Shown here: piece after piece, positions 34,859-43,112 of the stretch
Layout of the letters: every line of letters starts with the position of its first letter
Position numbering within the stretch: the stretch's first letter is position 1
NCBI RefSeq assembly: GCF_014647875.1
Contig: NZ_BMQA01000025.1
Coordinates: forward strand, 1-64,000
From: Streptomyces brasiliensis
GTDB taxonomy: Bacteria > Actinomycetota > Actinomycetes > Streptomycetales > Streptomycetaceae
Direction of reading: 5' to 3'
DNA length: 64,000 bases
Made by a program: the position numbers and the translations under genes
Notes under the pieces: model-generated
What the model was told of the DNA's origin: nothing
What the model saw: only the letters and a program-made list of their open reading frames with translations
Database searches by the model: none

Positions 34859-36058
34859 TCAGGCCGGCCGGGAGGCGTGGCGGACGGGCAGAGCGGTGAG
34901 ACCGTAGGTGGTGAAGTAGGTCCGGGTGGTGACCTCGCCGTCGAGGTCGAGGTCGGGCAGGTGGTCGAGGATGTACTCGAGCACAATGGTGATCTCGAGT
35001 TTGGCCAGTGCCTCGCCGATGCAGCGGTGGCGGCCGAAGCCGAAGGTCAGGTGGCCGTGGACGCCGGGGCGGTCGGGGTCGAAGCGGTCGGGGTTCTCGA
35101 ACTTCTCCGGGTCGTAGTTACCGGCGCCGAAGGTGAGCATCACCTTCTCTCCGGGGCAGATTCCGACGCCTCGCACCTCGGCGTCCTTGCGGGCGGTGCG
35201 GCCCATGTTCCAAACCGGCGGATTGATACGCAGCGACTCGTCGATGACCTTGGCCAGCACGGAGCGGTCGGCCCGCAGCGTAGCCATCAGACCCGGTTCG
35301 GCGAGCACCCGGTGCACGGTGTTGGCGATGCCGTCGACGGTGGTGCCGTGACCGGCCACGATGAAGACGATGCACAGACCGAGCAATTCGGCGTCGGTGA
35401 GCGGCGCACCCTCGACCTCTCCCTGCATGATCTTGCCGAGGACGTCCTCGGCAGGCTTCCCGCGGCGCTTGCTGATCTCCTCCCTGACGACGGCCTCGAC
35501 GGCGGCGGCCGCCCGGCGCGCGCGGTCCTGATCGGCCGTGTCGCCCGTGGAGGCCATCCACTCGTCGACGATGTCGGAGATGTGGTTCCAGTCCTGGTCG
35601 AAGCCCAGGATCGCCGAGATCGAGGAGGTCGGGACCTTGCGGGCGACGTCGGCGACGAGGTCGCCGCGGCCTCCCGCGACCAGCCCCGCGAAGGCATCCT
35701 CGACGATCCGCTCGATCACCGGGCGGTAGCTCTCGACGGTCTTCGGGGTGAAGTAGGGCACGAGGAACCGGCGCCACGGTGTGTGCAGAGGCGGGTCGAC
35801 CTCGGCGAGCGGGAGCATCACCGACTTTCCGGTGGACGGGATGGTGTGGCCCTGTTCGACGGTGTAGGTCTCCCAGTCATTGGCAGCCGCGGTGATGTCG
35901 GCGTATTTCGTCAGCATCCAGAATCCGCCGACCGCGTCGCTCCACGCGACGGGACACTTCGCCTGTACGTCTTTCAGCGTCTCGAAAAGATGTGGGGCGA
36001 GAGAACGATCGGTGTTGTCCAGGTAGTACGCGTGCTCGGACTTACGGCTCTCGGTCAT
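34859..36058 (-). CDS. Cytochrome P450 (first)
   Basis: This 399-residue P450 has the heme signature FGFGRHRCIGEALAK with the axial Cys at residue 346, the ExxR motif in VIDESLRINPP and the I-helix AGHGTTVDGIANT. In that I-helix the usual acid before the threonine is replaced by Gly (GHGTT), which is unusual for proton delivery. It is a class I bacterial P450 without fused redox domains and needs ferredoxin and reductase, both encoded in the cluster. The ATG at 36058 has AAGGA 7 bp upstream; a longer start at 36127 would overlap the operator dyad at 36081. It probably hydroxylates the pathway substrate. Confidence 0.93.
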   Translation of the reverse strand: MTESRKSEHAYYLDNTDRSLAPHLFETLKDVQAKCPVAWSDAVGGFWMLTKYADITAAANDWETYTVEQGHTIPSTGKSVMLPLAEVDPPLHTPWRRFLVPYFTPKTVESYRPVIERIVEDAFAGLVAGGRGDLVADVARKVPTSSISAILGFDQDWNHISDIVDEWMASTGDTADQDRARRAAAAVEAVVREEISKRRGKPAEDVLGKIMQGEVEGAPLTDAELLGLCIVFIVAGHGTTVDGIANTVHRVLAEPGLMATLRADRSVLAKVIDESLRINPPVWNMGRTARKDAEVRGVGICPGEKVMLTFGAGNYDPEKFENPDRFDPDRPGVHGHLTFGFGRHRCIGEALAKLEITIVLEYILDHLPDLDLDGEVTTRTYFTTYGLTALPVRHASRPA

Positions 36059-36080
36059 GGAGGATCCTTGTCGTGCGCGC

Positions 36081-36101
36081 TTAAACCAAACAGCGTTACA
36101 G
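36081..36101. promoter_or_regulatory. Cluster-wide dyad motif, site 2
   Basis: AACCA, 9 bp, ACAGT, 23 bp upstream of the first P450. It is the weakest right half of the nine sites but has the same AACCA half and GTT spacer end. Confidence 0.4.
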
Positions 36102-36163
36102 TAAAGTGGTACGTGATACTCGGACAAGGCGGCTGACGGCGGCAGACGCGCCGTCAGCCACCC

Positions 36164-37180
36164 TCAGGTGCGCTCCCGCAGCCGGGCGGCGACCCGGGCG
36201 CGGGCGTTCTCGTCGAGGTCGTACGGCGTGACGAGGGTGAACCGGTCGAAGACGTCGCCGTACCGCGTGGCCAGGGTGTCCGCCGCCTCCTCCGGGGTGC
36301 CGACCGCCGCGAACTCGTACAGCACCTCGTCGTCGACCGCCGCGGTCATGGCCTTCCAGTCGCCCGCGCGGGACAGGGCGTGGAGCCGTACACCGAGCTC
36401 GCCCCATCCATGCGCCTCGAGCACCGGCCGGTAGGACGGGGTCGAGGCGTAGAACGCGATCTGGTTCCGGGTCGCCTCCGCCGCCCCGGAGATCTGCTCG
36501 GGTGTCGAACCGGTGGCCACGAACGGCCCGCCGACCCGCTGGAAGTCCGGACGCCGGGAAAGCCGTCGGCCACGCTCGAGGGCCGTGAGGGTGTGTTCGC
36601 GGAGATAGCGCTCGGTGAGGAAGCTGTGGAACAGGATGCCGTCACCGACCTCTCCGGCCACTTCGGTCATCAGGTCGCCGACAGCCGCGACGACGACCGG
36701 TGGTGTGCCGTGACCGTGCGGGGCCGGCGTGAACATCGGTGTCATCAGCGTGTGCGAGTAGAACCGGCCCTCGAAGGCGAGGCGCTCACCGGTCTCCCAG
36801 GCGGACCAGATGGCGCGGAGGGCCTGAACGTACTCGCGCATACGGGCGGCCGGCTCGGACCAGGGCATCGAGAAGCGCCGGGTGATGTGCGCGCGTACCT
36901 GGGTGCCGAGTCCCAGCATGAAGCGGCCGCCCGAGAGCCGTTGCAGGTCGTGAGCCATCGAGGCGACGTTCATCGGGCTGCGGGCGAAGGCCACCGCGAT
37001 GCCGGTGCCCAGGCCGATCCGCTCGGTCGCGGTGGTGGCCACGGCGAGTTGCAGGAACGGATCGCGGTCGAGCTCGCTTGCCCAGACGGCGTCGTACCCG
37101 GCTTCCTCGGCCATGCGTGCCGCCGCGGCCGGATCGGCGCCGCCCTTGATGGGCAGCGCGGTGTCGACGTGCACGGCCAT
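36164..37180 (-). CDS. LLM-class F420/FMN-dependent oxidoreductase
   Basis: This 338-residue luciferase-like TIM-barrel protein shows AAARMAEEAGYDAVWASELD, ERIGLGTGIAVAFARSPMNV, MLGLGTQVRAHITRRFSMPW and PPVVVAAVGDLMTEVAGEVG. This matches the TIGR03617-type F420-dependent LLM subgroup of actinobacteria. The ATG at 37180 is preferred because GGGGAGG lies 7 bp upstream. It starts 2 bp after the stop of the flavin reductase/IclR fusion gene, so the two are co-translated. A two-component monooxygenase (reductase plus oxygenase) or an F420-linked dehydrogenase are both possible. Confidence 0.9.
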   Translation of the reverse strand: MAVHVDTALPIKGGADPAAAARMAEEAGYDAVWASELDRDPFLQLAVATTATERIGLGTGIAVAFARSPMNVASMAHDLQRLSGGRFMLGLGTQVRAHITRRFSMPWSEPAARMREYVQALRAIWSAWETGERLAFEGRFYSHTLMTPMFTPAPHGHGTPPVVVAAVGDLMTEVAGEVGDGILFHSFLTERYLREHTLTALERGRRLSRRPDFQRVGGPFVATGSTPEQISGAAEATRNQIAFYASTPSYRPVLEAHGWGELGVRLHALSRAGDWKAMTAAVDDEVLYEFAAVGTPEEAADTLATRYGDVFDRFTLVTPYDLDENARARVAARLRERT

Positions 37181-37182
37181 GC

Positions 37183-38370
37183 TCATGCCTCCCCGCTGAT
37201 CGCCGCGGCCAGGGCGTCGGCCCCGCCGATCTTGCTGCTCACCTCGTCGGCCGCGTCGACCAGCCGGGCCGCGATCCGCTCGACCTCGGCGCCGTCGAGG
37301 TGCTGGCGGAAGCCCCGGACGGCGAGGCCGAGTTCGACCTTCCGGGGGCCGAAGACGGGTGCCACGAGCATTCGGACGTCGTACGCGGTGCGCTGGTCGA
37401 GTGTGGGGTCGAACTGTTCCCCGCGCAGTCTTCTCATGACACTGCCGAGTTCGTCCTCCGGTGGATGGCGCAGTTGCCGGCTCACCGCGTGCTCGAGCTG
37501 GTCGTAGTCGTCGTCGCCGATCGCGACGGACCAGCGACGCCGGCGGGTGCGCCGGAGCGCGGCCTCGCCGATCGCGGCCCGGGCCGGGTCCTTCGGGAGC
37601 CAGCCCTCGGTGCCGTCCGGGTCCCAGGCGACGAATACCGAGCCGACCGGGAACACGAACGGGGTGCGGTAGCCCACCCGCGAGGAGGTGTAGTCGGCGT
37701 TCGGGGAGTCGGCGATGGCAAGGCACACCGACTGCTGGTCGACCGTCCCGACGGCCAGGCATTCGAGGTCGAGTTCCCTGGCGAGCCGCTCCATGTGCGG
37801 ACGGGCGCGACCCGTCAGTTGGATCAACTCGACGAGGTCACGCTCGGGTGCAGCCATCAGTGACGGCGTCGTGAATCCGCCGTACCCGCCGCGGAAGAAC
37901 ACCAGCGGCGGCCCCGGCCGGAGCTCGGAGAGCTGGTTGACCTCGCCGACGACGATGAAGTGGTCGCCCGCCTCGTACCGCTGCGCGAGCGAGCAGTCGA
38001 TCCAGGCGAGAGCCCCGTCGATGACAGGTGCACCGGACGGCGCCGGGAACCACTTGATCCCACTGAACTTGTCGGCACCCTTGGTCGCCATCATCCGGCA
38101 CACGTCCTCCTGGTCGGCGCCGAGGATGCTCACGCAGAACTGCCGGGCGGCCTCGATCTGCGGGTAGGTGCTCGATGTGCGCGCAGGCATGAACCCCACC
38201 AGCGGTGGATCGAGCGAGACCGAACTGAACGTCCCCACCGCCATGCCGTGGGGCTGACCCTCCGCGTCGAGCGCTGTGACGACCGCGACGCCGGTGGGAA
38301 ATTGTCCGAGGACGTCGCGGAAGTAGCGCGAGTCCTGTGGCGGGGCGGTCGCCTGGCCGTAGTTGCTCAC
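37183..38370 (-). CDS. Flavin reductase fused to an IclR-type effector domain
   Basis: This 395-residue protein has an N-terminal FMN-binding flavin reductase domain (residues 10-165: FRDVLGQFPTGVAVVTAL, VGTFSSVSLDPPLVGFMPAR, GDHFIVVGEV). The C-terminal region of about 200 residues resembles the IclR ligand domain (MERLARELDLECLAVGTVDQ, PVGSVFVAWD, ELGLAVRGFRQ) but lacks a winged helix. Such fusions accompany oxygenase components in actinobacteria. The second half may sense substrate and gate FMNH2 supply (inference). The GTG at 38370 is chosen because GAGG lies 6 bp upstream, whereas the GTG at 38382 has none. It is co-transcribed with the LLM gene and divergent from the nitronate monooxygenase. 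Confidence 0.92.
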   Translation of the reverse strand: MSNYGQATAPPQDSRYFRDVLGQFPTGVAVVTALDAEGQPHGMAVGTFSSVSLDPPLVGFMPARTSSTYPQIEAARQFCVSILGADQEDVCRMMATKGADKFSGIKWFPAPSGAPVIDGALAWIDCSLAQRYEAGDHFIVVGEVNQLSELRPGPPLVFFRGGYGGFTTPSLMAAPERDLVELIQLTGRARPHMERLARELDLECLAVGTVDQQSVCLAIADSPNADYTSSRVGYRTPFVFPVGSVFVAWDPDGTEGWLPKDPARAAIGEAALRRTRRRRWSVAIGDDDYDQLEHAVSRQLRHPPEDELGSVMRRLRGEQFDPTLDQRTAYDVRMLVAPVFGPRKVELGLAVRGFRQHLDGAEVERIAARLVDAADEVSSKIGGADALAAAISGEA

Positions 38371-38399
38371 ATCGCACCTCACTGGGACGGCAACAACTT

Positions 38400-38421
38400 A
38401 ATCTAACAATATTTGATTCTA
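38400..38421. promoter_or_regulatory. Cluster-wide dyad motif, site 3
   Basis: AATCT, 9 bp, TGATT, 30 bp upstream of the flavin reductase/IclR fusion gene (minus strand). Confidence 0.5.
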
Positions 38422-38495
38422 TGGCCAAGGGGAGAGGGGAAGTGGGGCCGGGTAGGCGCGGGCCCGCAGGGTGAGCGGCGGGGCCTTGGCCCGAT

Positions 38496-38517
38496 AATCA
38501 AATGCCGTTAGGCTGAG
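38496..38517. promoter_or_regulatory. Cluster-wide dyad motif, site 4
   Basis: AATCA, 9 bp, AGGCT, about 50 bp upstream of the nitronate-monooxygenase-type gene (plus strand). With site 3 it gives each divergent gene its own copy. Confidence 0.45.
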
Positions 38518-38564
38518 TTGATCCGGCCGGGAAGGCCGTTTGCGCACTCAGCGAAGGGATCGAC

Positions 38565-39608
38565 GTGGGAGCGGTATGGCAGGCCCTGTGCGGCCGACTC
38601 GGAACGAAGTACCCGATCATGCAGGACGGCATGGGCCCGTCACCCACCACCTCGCTGGCGACCGCCGTGTCAGCGGCCGGCGGGCTCGGCTCGGTCTCGA
38701 CACCGGGCCTGCTCACACCCGAGGCCGAACTGCGCAAGAAACTGCGCGACCGGATGGAGCAGGTGGCGGTCGACGCGCAGGGCTCCTTCGCCGTCAACAT
38801 CCCGGTCGGAACCCTCTCCTCCGGCGAGATGCTCCCCGCCTCCGAGGCATGCATCGACGAGGCGATCCGGGTCAAGCTCGCCGGCGGTCCGGTCGGCGAG
38901 CGCTTCGCCGCCATCACCACCTCGGCGGGTTTCCCCGGTGGCTTCACCGAGCGCATCAAGGAAGCCGGCCTTCTCCACATCCACAAGGTGGGCTCCGTGC
39001 GTCACGCCGTCAAGGCCGCCGAGGCCGGCGTCGACGTCGTCATCGCCTCGGGGTACGAGATGGGCGGTCATACACACCTCCGGCCGGTCTCCACGATGGT
39101 GCTCGCCCCACAGGTGATCGCGGAGGTCGACATCCCTGTCATCGTCTCCGGCGGCATTCACGACGGTTACGGACTTGCCGCGATGCTCGCCATGGGCGCC
39201 GCCGGTATCGCCATGGGCACCCGGTTCATCGCGACCGAGGAACACGAGTGGCACCGGAACTACAAGCAGTACATCGTCGACTCGCGCGAGTGGGACGACA
39301 TGACCTACCAGGGCTACTACGCGCCCAGCCGCGGCCTCAGGAACAAGGCCCTCCTGGAGGACCTGCCGGCCGTCAAGGCCACGGGCATCCCGGTCGACGA
39401 GCTCAACCAGTGGAAGGAGGACCGGGGTTACCTGGCCCAGATGGAGGGCGACACGGAGGCCGGCATCGTCGTCGCCGGTCAGGTCGCAGCCGCCATCAAG
39501 GACATCGTGCCGGTCAGGGTGCTCCTGGAGCGGATGATGGACCAGGCCATCGACCTCCTCGAGAACACCTCGGCATCGCTCGCGGCCCTCAAGGCCACCC
39601 GCGCCTGA
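38565..39608 (+). CDS. Nitronate monooxygenase-type flavin oxidoreductase
   Basis: This 347-residue FMN TIM-barrel protein of the 2-nitropropane dioxygenase/IMPDH-like family shows YPIMQDGMGPSPTTSLATAV, SAAGGLGSVST, then IASGYEMGGH and IPVIVSGGIHDGYGLAAMLA with GAAGIAMGTRFIA. This last block is the FMN phosphate site. Family members oxidise nitronates, but many act as trans-enoyl-CoA reductases or NAD(P)H:quinone reductases in catabolic clusters, and the latter seems more likely here. The GTG start has GAAGGGAT 7 bp upstream. It ends before a bidirectional terminator. Confidence 0.9.
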   Translation: MGAVWQALCGRLGTKYPIMQDGMGPSPTTSLATAVSAAGGLGSVSTPGLLTPEAELRKKLRDRMEQVAVDAQGSFAVNIPVGTLSSGEMLPASEACIDEAIRVKLAGGPVGERFAAITTSAGFPGGFTERIKEAGLLHIHKVGSVRHAVKAAEAGVDVVIASGYEMGGHTHLRPVSTMVLAPQVIAEVDIPVIVSGGIHDGYGLAAMLAMGAAGIAMGTRFIATEEHEWHRNYKQYIVDSREWDDMTYQGYYAPSRGLRNKALLEDLPAVKATGIPVDELNQWKEDRGYLAQMEGDTEAGIVVAGQVAAAIKDIVPVRVLLERMMDQAIDLLENTSASLAALKATRA

Positions 39609-39626
39609 ACCTTTCGCCGCAGGCCG

Positions 39627-39657
39627 ACGGCCCGGTCCCGATGCGGGGCCGGGCCGT
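39627..39657. terminator. Bidirectional terminator between convergent genes
   Basis: A long hairpin (39627-39639 with 39645-39657, one G-T pair) lies between the nitronate monooxygenase gene and the P450 gene that ends at 39682. Confidence 0.8.
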
Positions 39658-39681
39658 TCGTCGTCCCGTTGCTGCGATCAG

Positions 39682-40995
39682 TCAGGCGTGCCGGGCGGAC
39701 GACCGGTCCGGCGGAGCGAGATCCCGCGGCCGATCCGGCTGAACGGCCGTCCGGCACGGCAGAGGAGCGAGGTGCTCCGGGACGACCCGCGGGCCGGGGG
39801 TGAACCGGATCGGCATGACGGTCCAGCCGTTGACCAGGGGGATGATCGGCCGGTGGACGAGAGCCTCGCGGTCGATGGCGAAGTCCGGCATCCGGCGGAG
39901 CACGGCGCGGACCACTTCCACCAACTCGGCCCTGGCGAGATACGCGCCGACACAGCGGTGCACGCCGAGCCCGAACGCCACATGCTTGTGCGCGTTCGAG
40001 CGGTCGGGATCGACGGTCTCCGCATCCGGGAATACCGTCTCGTCGCGGTTGGCCGAGCCGATGCCGAGGAAGAGCCGGTCGCCCGGCCGGAGCGCGACGT
40101 CGCCGAGGGTGGTCGGCGCGACGACGGTGCGGGCCGCCCCGGTACCGGGGCTGTACAGCCGCAGGAGCTCGTCCGTCGCGCTGGGGACGGCGTCGGGATC
40201 CTCGATCAGCCGCAGACGCAGCCCGGGATGCGCGTCCAGGTGCTCGACGACGTTCGAGATCTGCGCCGTGGTGGTGTCGACGCCTCCGGTGAGCAGCATG
40301 AACACCAGCTCGGCGACCAGGTCGTCGTCGATCGGTCGCCCGTCGACCTCGGCCTCCAGGAGCGCCGTGCACACGCCCGGGGGGCCGGCGCCGCGGGCAC
40401 GCCATTCGGCGACCAGTTCCCGCATCTCCCGCATCACGCCGACGATCGCCCGCGCCGAACCCTTCACGTGGCCGGCGCCCTGGTGCAGCGCGTGCGCGTA
40501 GTGCTGCCAGCGCTCGAGAGGCAGGCCCAGCAGGTCGACGATGACCAGCGGCGGCAGCATCGCGCCGAGGTCGCCGACGACGTCCATCCGGCCCGACTCG
40601 ATGGTGCGGTCGAGAATCCAGTCGACGATCGTGGTGAGACGGGGAACGTATTCGCGGACCGTGCGGGCGGAGAAGTACGGGGCGATGAGCCGGCGGTAGA
40701 TCAGGGAGGCCGGCGGGTCCATCTCCATCATCCCGAGCCGCGAGGCCGTGACCGGCACGGTGGCACCGCCCACGATCCTGCCGTCGAACTCCAGCTCGCG
40801 ACCTGACGCGAACGTCTCGGGTTCCTGGAGCACGCGGCGGACGTCGTCGTACCGCGTGACGGCGTAGAACCCGCCGTGCTGCGGCGACTGCCCGACCGGG
40901 CACCTGGTGCGCATCCCGGCGTAGATCTCGGGCCACCGCTCGGCGAACCGGGGGGAGTGGTGGTCGAAGGGCTCCTGAGCGTGGGCCGACGTCAC
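39682..40995 (-). CDS. Cytochrome P450 (second)
   Basis: This 437-residue P450 has the heme signature FGLGVHRCVGAYLAR with axial Cys348, the ExxR motif in SATDELLRLYSPGTG, and the I-helix LLTGGVDTTTAQISN, which keeps the Asp-Thr pair. A Pro/Arg-rich C-terminal tail of about 35 residues extends past the usual end. It starts at a GTG overlapping the stop of the third P450 by 4 bp, so the two P450s are translationally coupled. They may hydroxylate successive positions of one substrate. Confidence 0.93.
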   Translation of the reverse strand: MTSAHAQEPFDHHSPRFAERWPEIYAGMRTRCPVGQSPQHGGFYAVTRYDDVRRVLQEPETFASGRELEFDGRIVGGATVPVTASRLGMMEMDPPASLIYRRLIAPYFSARTVREYVPRLTTIVDWILDRTIESGRMDVVGDLGAMLPPLVIVDLLGLPLERWQHYAHALHQGAGHVKGSARAIVGVMREMRELVAEWRARGAGPPGVCTALLEAEVDGRPIDDDLVAELVFMLLTGGVDTTTAQISNVVEHLDAHPGLRLRLIEDPDAVPSATDELLRLYSPGTGAARTVVAPTTLGDVALRPGDRLFLGIGSANRDETVFPDAETVDPDRSNAHKHVAFGLGVHRCVGAYLARAELVEVVRAVLRRMPDFAIDREALVHRPIIPLVNGWTVMPIRFTPGPRVVPEHLAPLPCRTAVQPDRPRDLAPPDRSSARHA

Positions 40996-42251
40996 AGGAC
41001 CCCTCCCTGGGCCGGTCGCACCCGCTCGCCGGTCAGCCGGGGCAGGTCGCCCGGGTCGCTGCCCTCACGCTCTCCGCGTCGGTACGCCATCGTCATCGAG
41101 TAGAAGCCGTTGGTCAGCGGGATTTTTTCGTAGGACCGGACCGCGGTGATCTCGTAGTCGGGGATGCGGCGCAGCAGTTCGCCGAGGAACAACTCGGCGT
41201 TGGTGGAGGCCAGCAACGCGCCCGGGCAGCGGTGGACACCGCCGCCGAAGGCGAGGTGCGGGTTGGGCGAGCGGGTGATGTCGGGGGTCTCGGGGTCGCG
41301 GAAGACGTCCTCGTCGAAGTTGCCCGACGCATAGGAGAGCAGCACCCGGTCCCCGGGCTGGAACGCGTGGCCGCCGACCTCGACCGGCTGGTTGACGGTA
41401 CGGGCCAAGCCTGGCGACGGCGCGTGGTACCGCATCATCTCGTCGACCGCGGTCGGCAGGATCGACGTGTCGGCCGCGAGCCGTGCCCGGTCCTCCGGGC
41501 GGTCGTAGAGGTGTTTGAGCATGTGCGCGATGGTCGCGATCGTGGTGCCCTCACCGCCGAGCAGCAGCATGTTGACGAGCTCGGTGACCCACTCGACGCC
41601 GAGCGGTTCGCCGTCGACGACGGCGTCGTTGAGACCGCTGATCAGTCCGGGCCGAGGCGTGATGCGCTGACGCTCGACCTCCTTGCGCACGTCCTCGCGC
41701 ATCCAGACGGCACCCTCGCCGCGGTCCTCGGTCTGCCGGACCATCCGTTCGGCGACGTCGGCGTAGGCCGACCAGCGCTCCAGCGGAATGCCCAGGAGGT
41801 CGAGGATGACGATGGCCTGGAACGGCCCGGCGAGATCGGTGATGATGTCGCACTCACCCGCCTCGACGATCCGGTCGATCGCCCACGTCGCGATCTGCCG
41901 GATGCGCTCGCGGCCGCGAGCGATGGCCTGGCGGGTGAACCAAGGGGTCAGCAGCCGGCGGTACTTCAGGTGCTCCGGCGGGTCCATCTCGAGAATGCCG
42001 ACCCGCACCGGCTGGTGCGGGATCGAGACACCGAGGCCCTTGTCGGCGCCGTCCGCGTGCCAGGACCGCTCGGAGGAAAACACCTGGTGGTTGCGGAGCG
42101 CCTCGGTGATGTCGGCGTGTTTCGTCAGCACGTAGTAGCCGCCGTGCCGGTCGGAGTGGACGACCGGGCACGTCCGGCGGGCCTCCGCGAGGATCTCCCG
42201 CCAGCGTTCGGCATGGGCCTCGGAGGTGTGGTCGAAGGGTTCGGGCGTCAT
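40992..42251 (-). CDS. Cytochrome P450 (third)
   Basis: This 419-residue P450 has the heme signature FGGGVHRCPGALLAS with axial Cys342, the ExxR motif in VDEMMRYHAPSP and the I-helix LLLGGEGTTIATIAH. Here again the acid directly before Thr is Gly, although a Glu sits one residue earlier. The ATG at 42251 is chosen over the GTG at 42257 because GGGG lies 5 bp upstream of it. The gene leads a two-P450 operon and is divergent from an SDR gene. The dyad motif at 42265 lies in the short space between them. Confidence 0.93.
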   Translation of the reverse strand: MTPEPFDHTSEAHAERWREILAEARRTCPVVHSDRHGGYYVLTKHADITEALRNHQVFSSERSWHADGADKGLGVSIPHQPVRVGILEMDPPEHLKYRRLLTPWFTRQAIARGRERIRQIATWAIDRIVEAGECDIITDLAGPFQAIVILDLLGIPLERWSAYADVAERMVRQTEDRGEGAVWMREDVRKEVERQRITPRPGLISGLNDAVVDGEPLGVEWVTELVNMLLLGGEGTTIATIAHMLKHLYDRPEDRARLAADTSILPTAVDEMMRYHAPSPGLARTVNQPVEVGGHAFQPGDRVLLSYASGNFDEDVFRDPETPDITRSPNPHLAFGGGVHRCPGALLASTNAELFLGELLRRIPDYEITAVRSYEKIPLTNGFYSMTMAYRRGEREGSDPGDLPRLTGERVRPAQGGVL

Positions 42252-42264
42252 CTGCACCCCTATT

Positions 42265-42287
42265 AATCAACCAGTATTGGGTTTAGG
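42265..42287. promoter_or_regulatory. Cluster-wide dyad motif, site 5
   Basis: AATCA, 9 bp, GGGTT lies in the 45-bp gap between the divergent P450 and SDR genes, so one protein bound here would cover both starts. Confidence 0.6.
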
Positions 42288-42296
42288 ATGCTAGGC

Positions 42297-43112
42297 ATGC
42301 CGGACAAGGGGTGTCAACGAGAGTCGAAACCATCGGCCGGACGCATGGAGGGCTGCGTCGCCGTCGTCACGGGAGGCTCGCGGGGGATCGGGCTCGGGAT
42401 CGCGCGCCGCTTCCACGAGCTGGGCGCGCGGGTCGTGCTGTGTGCCCGCAACGCCGACAACGCGATGGCCGCGGCGCACGCCCTCGACCCCTCGGGCGAG
42501 ACCGCGCTCGGTGCGGGCGTGCACGTCTCCGACGAGGACGCCGCCCGGACCCTGCTGGCGGATGCGCGTGGCCGCTGGGGCGCACTCGACGTGCTGGTCA
42601 ACAGCGCCGCGGTCAACCCGCACTTCGGCCCGACCCGCTCGGTCGACCACGGCCGCTGGCAGAAGATCATGGAGGTCAACCTGTGGGCCCCGCTGCGGTG
42701 GACGCAGCTGGCGCTCGAGGAAGGGCTGGGTGCGACGCGGCCCGGCTCGGTCCTGATGGTTTCCTCCAACCTCGCCGACACCCCTGGCAGCCCGTCGGGC
42801 GTGTACGGCATGAGCAAGGCGGCGCTCAACTACCTGACCGCGCAGCTCGCGGTCGAGCTCGGCCCGCGGGTGCGGGTGAACGGCATCGCGCCGGGCGTCG
42901 TGAACACCCGGTTCGCCGCGCCGCTGGTCGCTTTCGGCGAGAAGGTCTACGGGCGCTGGCCGGTGCCGCGCTTCGGTGAGCCCGAGGATGTGGCGGCGGC
43001 CGCCGAGTTCCTCGCGACCGAGGCGTCGTCGTGGGTCACCGGACAGGTGCTGACCGTCGACGGCGGGGCGCTGCTCGGCGGCGACGAGTTCTCCGCGCTG
43101 GAGGTCTCCTGA
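42297..43112 (+). CDS. Short-chain dehydrogenase/reductase
   Basis: This classical SDR of about 271 residues has the cofactor motif VTGGSRGIGLGIARRF, the NSAAVNPHFG strand, the catalytic Ser in VSSNLADTP, YGMSKAALNYLTAQL with Tyr and Lys, and the C-terminal GQVLTVDGGALLGG. It would oxidise or reduce an alcohol/ketone of the pathway, for instance a P450-made alcohol. The ATG at 42297 has AGGA 8 bp upstream; 42288 and 42345 are alternatives. The stop overlaps the start of the crotonase gene (TGATG). Confidence 0.93.
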   Translation: MPDKGCQRESKPSAGRMEGCVAVVTGGSRGIGLGIARRFHELGARVVLCARNADNAMAAAHALDPSGETALGAGVHVSDEDAARTLLADARGRWGALDVLVNSAAVNPHFGPTRSVDHGRWQKIMEVNLWAPLRWTQLALEEGLGATRPGSVLMVSSNLADTPGSPSGVYGMSKAALNYLTAQLAVELGPRVRVNGIAPGVVNTRFAAPLVAFGEKVYGRWPVPRFGEPEDVAAAAEFLATEASSWVTGQVLTVDGGALLGGDEFSALEVS

